NCBI GenBank assembly: GCA_019136035.1
Contig: JAGVUW010000498.1
Coordinates: forward strand, 1-8,780
From: Verrucomicrobiota bacterium
GTDB taxonomy: Bacteria > Verrucomicrobiota > Lentisphaeria > Oligosphaerales > JAFGRS01
Direction: 5' to 3'
DNA length: 8,780 bases
Part shown: piece by piece, positions 7,644-8,780 of the stretch
Position numbering within the stretch: the stretch's first letter is position 1
Layout of the letters: each line of letters starts with the position of its first letter
Made by a program: the position numbers and the translations under genes
The notes under the pieces: generated by a model
What the model saw: only the letters and a program-made list of their open reading frames with translations
Databases searched by the model: none
What the model was told of the DNA's origin: nothing

Positions 7644-7739
7644 ACGCCGACCCGATCCCTTCGATGACGCCGTGGTACGGACCCCCGCGGCCCGCCGGCC
7701 GGACGCGCACCCCGACGCCGGCGGCACCGCAGGAGACGG

Positions 7740-8102
7740 TCAGGACTTGCCCGAGGCGGCGGCCGGACGCTCCAGCTCCGCCAGACGCTGACGCAGATTC
7801 GCGAGCGCACTCTCGAGGCTCTCGACCTGGCCCTGCAGGACCTCGCGCTCCTGCGGCGCCGTCGGCGCGGCTGCCATCGGCGCGGCATAGGGCACCCCGC
7901 CCCACCAGGCGCCACGGCCACGGCCACCCCGGAACCCAAGTCCCAAGCCACGGCCGAAGCCCATGCCGCGACCCACACCCCAGGCACCACGCCCCGGCAC
8001 CGGATGCGCGTACCCGGGGACGCTGTACCCGGCACAGAAGCCGGCACCACGCCCGCTCAGCGGGCCCATCCCCATCGGTCCAGTTCCATCTCCGCGTGGC
8101 AT
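7740..8102 (-). CDS. DUF5320 protein, Gly/Met/Arg-rich with C-terminal coiled coil
   Basis: The 120-residue product opens with MPRGDGTGPMGMGPLSGRG, then GAGFCAGY, the signature of DUF5320 proteins, short proteins that sit beside NifX-family and ferredoxin-ATPase genes in anaerobes. The middle is rich in Gly, Arg, Met and aromatic residues (GRGMGFGRGLGLGF, RGRGAWWGG). The end from about residue 78 is a predicted coiled coil with heptad leucines (VLQGQVESLESALANLRQRL), so it probably oligomerises or docks to a partner. Only one cysteine (in GFCAGY) is visible, so it is not a typical cluster-binding protein by itself. The ATG at 8102 is chosen over one at 8108 because AAGGAG at 8110-8115 is 7 bases from the former and only 1 from the latter. 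The function of the family is not known to me. The Gly/Met/Arg composition is shared with the tail of the second NifX protein in this window. Confidence 0.85.
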   Translation of the reverse strand: MPRGDGTGPMGMGPLSGRGAGFCAGYSVPGYAHPVPGRGAWGVGRGMGFGRGLGLGFRGGRGRGAWWGGVPYAAPMAAAPTAPQEREVLQGQVESLESALANLRQRLAELERPAAASGKS

Positions 8103-8109
8103 GATCATG

Positions 8110-8115
8110 CTCCTT
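8110..8115 (-). promoter_or_regulatory. Ribosome binding site AAGGAG deciding the DUF5320 start
   Basis: The spacing of 7 bases to the ATG at 8102, against 1 base to the ATG at 8108, selects the shorter form, which also matches the family's usual MPRGDG beginning. The 118-base gap 8103-8220 upstream holds no recognisable promoter or terminator. Confidence 0.7.
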
Positions 8116-8220
8116 TCTACGCTGGAGAACACCTGGCAAGGCTGGTCCTCAGCCTCTGCCCCGAACACACACCGAACTCGCCGCCACCGACACCGCGACA
8201 ACCACCGCGCCGACCGCGCA

Positions 8221-8601
8221 TCACCGGCCGACACAGCCCCGCCGGCCGTGCCGACGCCGCCGGCCGCAACACCCCGGCATCCAGAAGCCGCCCTGATCCA
8301 GAACGCCCTGCGCATAGGCCGCCAACACCCGCTCGATATCCCCGCAGATCTGCGGCATGACGCGAATCCCCGCGCCCGAGAGCGCCGCCTGCAACGGCCA
8401 CGACACCGCACCGCAGATGACCACGTCCACACCCGCCGCCGACAGAGCCGCGACCCGACCTGAGGCTGTCTCGTCGGAAACCGCCAGCGCCTCCCGGGAA
8501 AGCACCCGGCCGGCGTCAACCTCGACCAGCCAGATCGTGGCGGCGACGTCGAACACCGGGCTGACCCGGCCCTGCCAGTGCGGTATGGCAATCCTTGTCA
8601 T
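8221..8601 (-). CDS. NifX/NifB-family metal-cluster-binding protein with Cys/Arg-rich tail
   Basis: The 126-residue protein is a compact NifX/NifB-C-type domain. It opens with RIAIPHWQGRVSPVFDVA, the family's typical first strand and loop, followed by a central VVICGAVSWPLQAAL with Cys63 and ICGDIERVLAAY with Cys86. The C-terminus (FWMPGCCGRRRRHGRRGCVGR) carries a Cys pair at 111-112, Cys123 and many arginines, a tail seen in a subset of these proteins. It is the first gene of the cluster and probably binds or delivers a Mo/Fe-type cofactor; its sequence differs from the second NifX gene in this window, so the two likely have different jobs. The ATG at 8601 is needed to keep the first beta strand, but GGGAGG is only 1 base upstream, too close for normal ribosome binding. 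The tail reads naturally into TGA and I see no frameshift. The next gene starts after 118 bases. Confidence 0.87.
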   Translation of the reverse strand: MTRIAIPHWQGRVSPVFDVAATIWLVEVDAGRVLSREALAVSDETASGRVAALSAAGVDVVICGAVSWPLQAALSGAGIRVMPQICGDIERVLAAYAQGVLDQGGFWMPGCCGRRRRHGRRGCVGR

Positions 8602-8612
8602 GCCTCCCGGTA

Positions 8613-8629
8613 AGCAGAGACCATGCCAG
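8613..8629 (-). promoter_or_regulatory. Sigma-54-like -24/-12 promoter element
   Basis: The minus strand reads CTGGCATGGTCTCTGCT, which agrees with the consensus YTGGCACGRNNNTTGCW at all constrained positions but two. The GG and GC dinucleotides have the required 10-base separation. ORP gene sets of Desulfovibrio are known to be controlled by sigma-54, which makes the match more credible here. The predicted start would fall at about 8602, one base before the ATG of the first gene. That implies a leaderless or nearly leaderless message, so either this is chance or the geometry is unusual. Confidence 0.45.
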
Positions 8630-8641
8630 ACTCAGAAGCTC

Positions 8642-8668
8642 GGTCAGACTGGTCAGACCCGTCAGACT
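8642..8668. repeat. Three tandem 9-bp direct repeats, GTCAGAC core
   Basis: GGTCAGACT, GGTCAGACC and CGTCAGACT lie head to tail at 8642-8650, 8651-8659 and 8660-8668, sharing the core GTCAGAC. A degenerate copy (GCCAGACTC, 8625-8633) partly overlaps the sigma-54-like element. They sit just upstream of the first gene and could bind a regulator. A simple slippage-made repeat is the other possibility. Confidence 0.6.
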
Positions 8669-8697
8669 AATACTCTTCACTTAGAATGGTTACTGTC

Positions 8698-8718
8698 CAA
8701 GACACCTTCTCTGTCTTG
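8698..8718. promoter_or_regulatory. Inverted repeat, possible activator binding site
   Basis: Arms CAAGACA (8698-8704) and TGTCTTG (8712-8718) are perfectly complementary around a 7-base spacer. The centre is about 106 bases upstream of the start expected for the sigma-54-like element, the usual distance for the binding site of a sigma-54 activator protein. A role is inferred from position only. Confidence 0.4.
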
Positions 8719-8780
8719 CTGTCTGGCGGCTTCCTGGGCCACTTTGTCTTCCGTTTGACGGCTCGGGGTACCCGCCTGCC

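Noticed and set aside
7663..7739. Terminator between the DUF5320 and radical SAM genes
   Set aside because: Only short 5-6 bp GC-rich arms with a long loop and no T-run can be drawn; this is expected by chance in such GC-rich DNA.
6913..8139. 408-codon open frame on the minus strand
   Set aside because: It overlaps the DUF5320 and radical SAM genes in a different frame and its translation is low-complexity Gly/Arg/Ala with no family signature.
7740..8591. Longer minus-strand form of the DUF5320 gene starting at 8591
   Set aside because: The extra N-terminal part overlaps the first NifX gene out of frame; the family normally begins at MPRGDG and a good AAGGAG site precedes that ATG.
8357..8758. 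Plus-strand gene divergent from the cluster
   Set aside because: It begins inside the first NifX gene as an antisense frame and its product lacks any recognisable feature; a true divergent gene, if present, would lie beyond the right edge.

Overview
The window is a GC-rich bacterial stretch in which every gene I can support lies on the minus strand. Reading in the direction of transcription (right to left) there are seven: a NifX/NifB-family metal-cluster protein, a DUF5320 protein, a radical SAM protein with a C-terminal winged helix, a very unusual fused pair of MinD-type ATPases each carrying an inserted two-cluster ferredoxin domain, a second NifX-family protein with a Gly/Met/Arg tail, an IscU/NifU-type Fe-S scaffold, and a very large membrane-anchored protein of DUF4175-like design that runs off the left edge. 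The long plus-strand open frames (for example 133-2217 and 2776-4467) are antisense shadows of these genes.

Region 3670-8601 resembles the 'orange protein' (ORP) type gene sets known from anaerobes such as Desulfovibrio. There, NifX-fold small proteins, MinD-like ATPases with inserted ferredoxin domains and DUF5320-like proteins occur together, and an ORP binds a Mo-Cu-S cluster. I infer that the genes here act together to assemble, carry or use a metal-sulfur cluster: the scaffold could supply Fe-S units, the double ATPase nucleotide energy and electrons, the NifX proteins could hold the cofactor, and the radical SAM protein could do a maturation step. The metal and the final target cannot be read from the sequence. 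Intergenic gaps range from 13 to about 190 bases. The ATPase gene is probably coupled in translation to the radical SAM gene. Two GC-rich hairpins between the second NifX gene and the scaffold gene could end or attenuate the upstream transcript.

The right end (8602-8780) holds no gene I can support. It looks like the control region of the cluster: a sigma-54-like -24/-12 element, three 9-bp direct repeats, and a 7-bp-arm dyad about 100 bp upstream of the first gene. The element lies so close to the start codon that a transcript from it would be leaderless, which is either a real oddity or a warning that the match is chance.

Region 1-3537 is a different kind of gene. It encodes at least 1179 residues with three N-terminal membrane segments, a beta-rich section, a long helical and coiled-coil section and a low-complexity tail, a style I associate with Planctomycetes/Verrucomicrobia/Lentisphaerae and similar phyla. 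With the anaerobe-type cluster beside it, the source is probably an anaerobic, high-GC member of such a lineage or a candidate phylum. That placement is a low-confidence inference.
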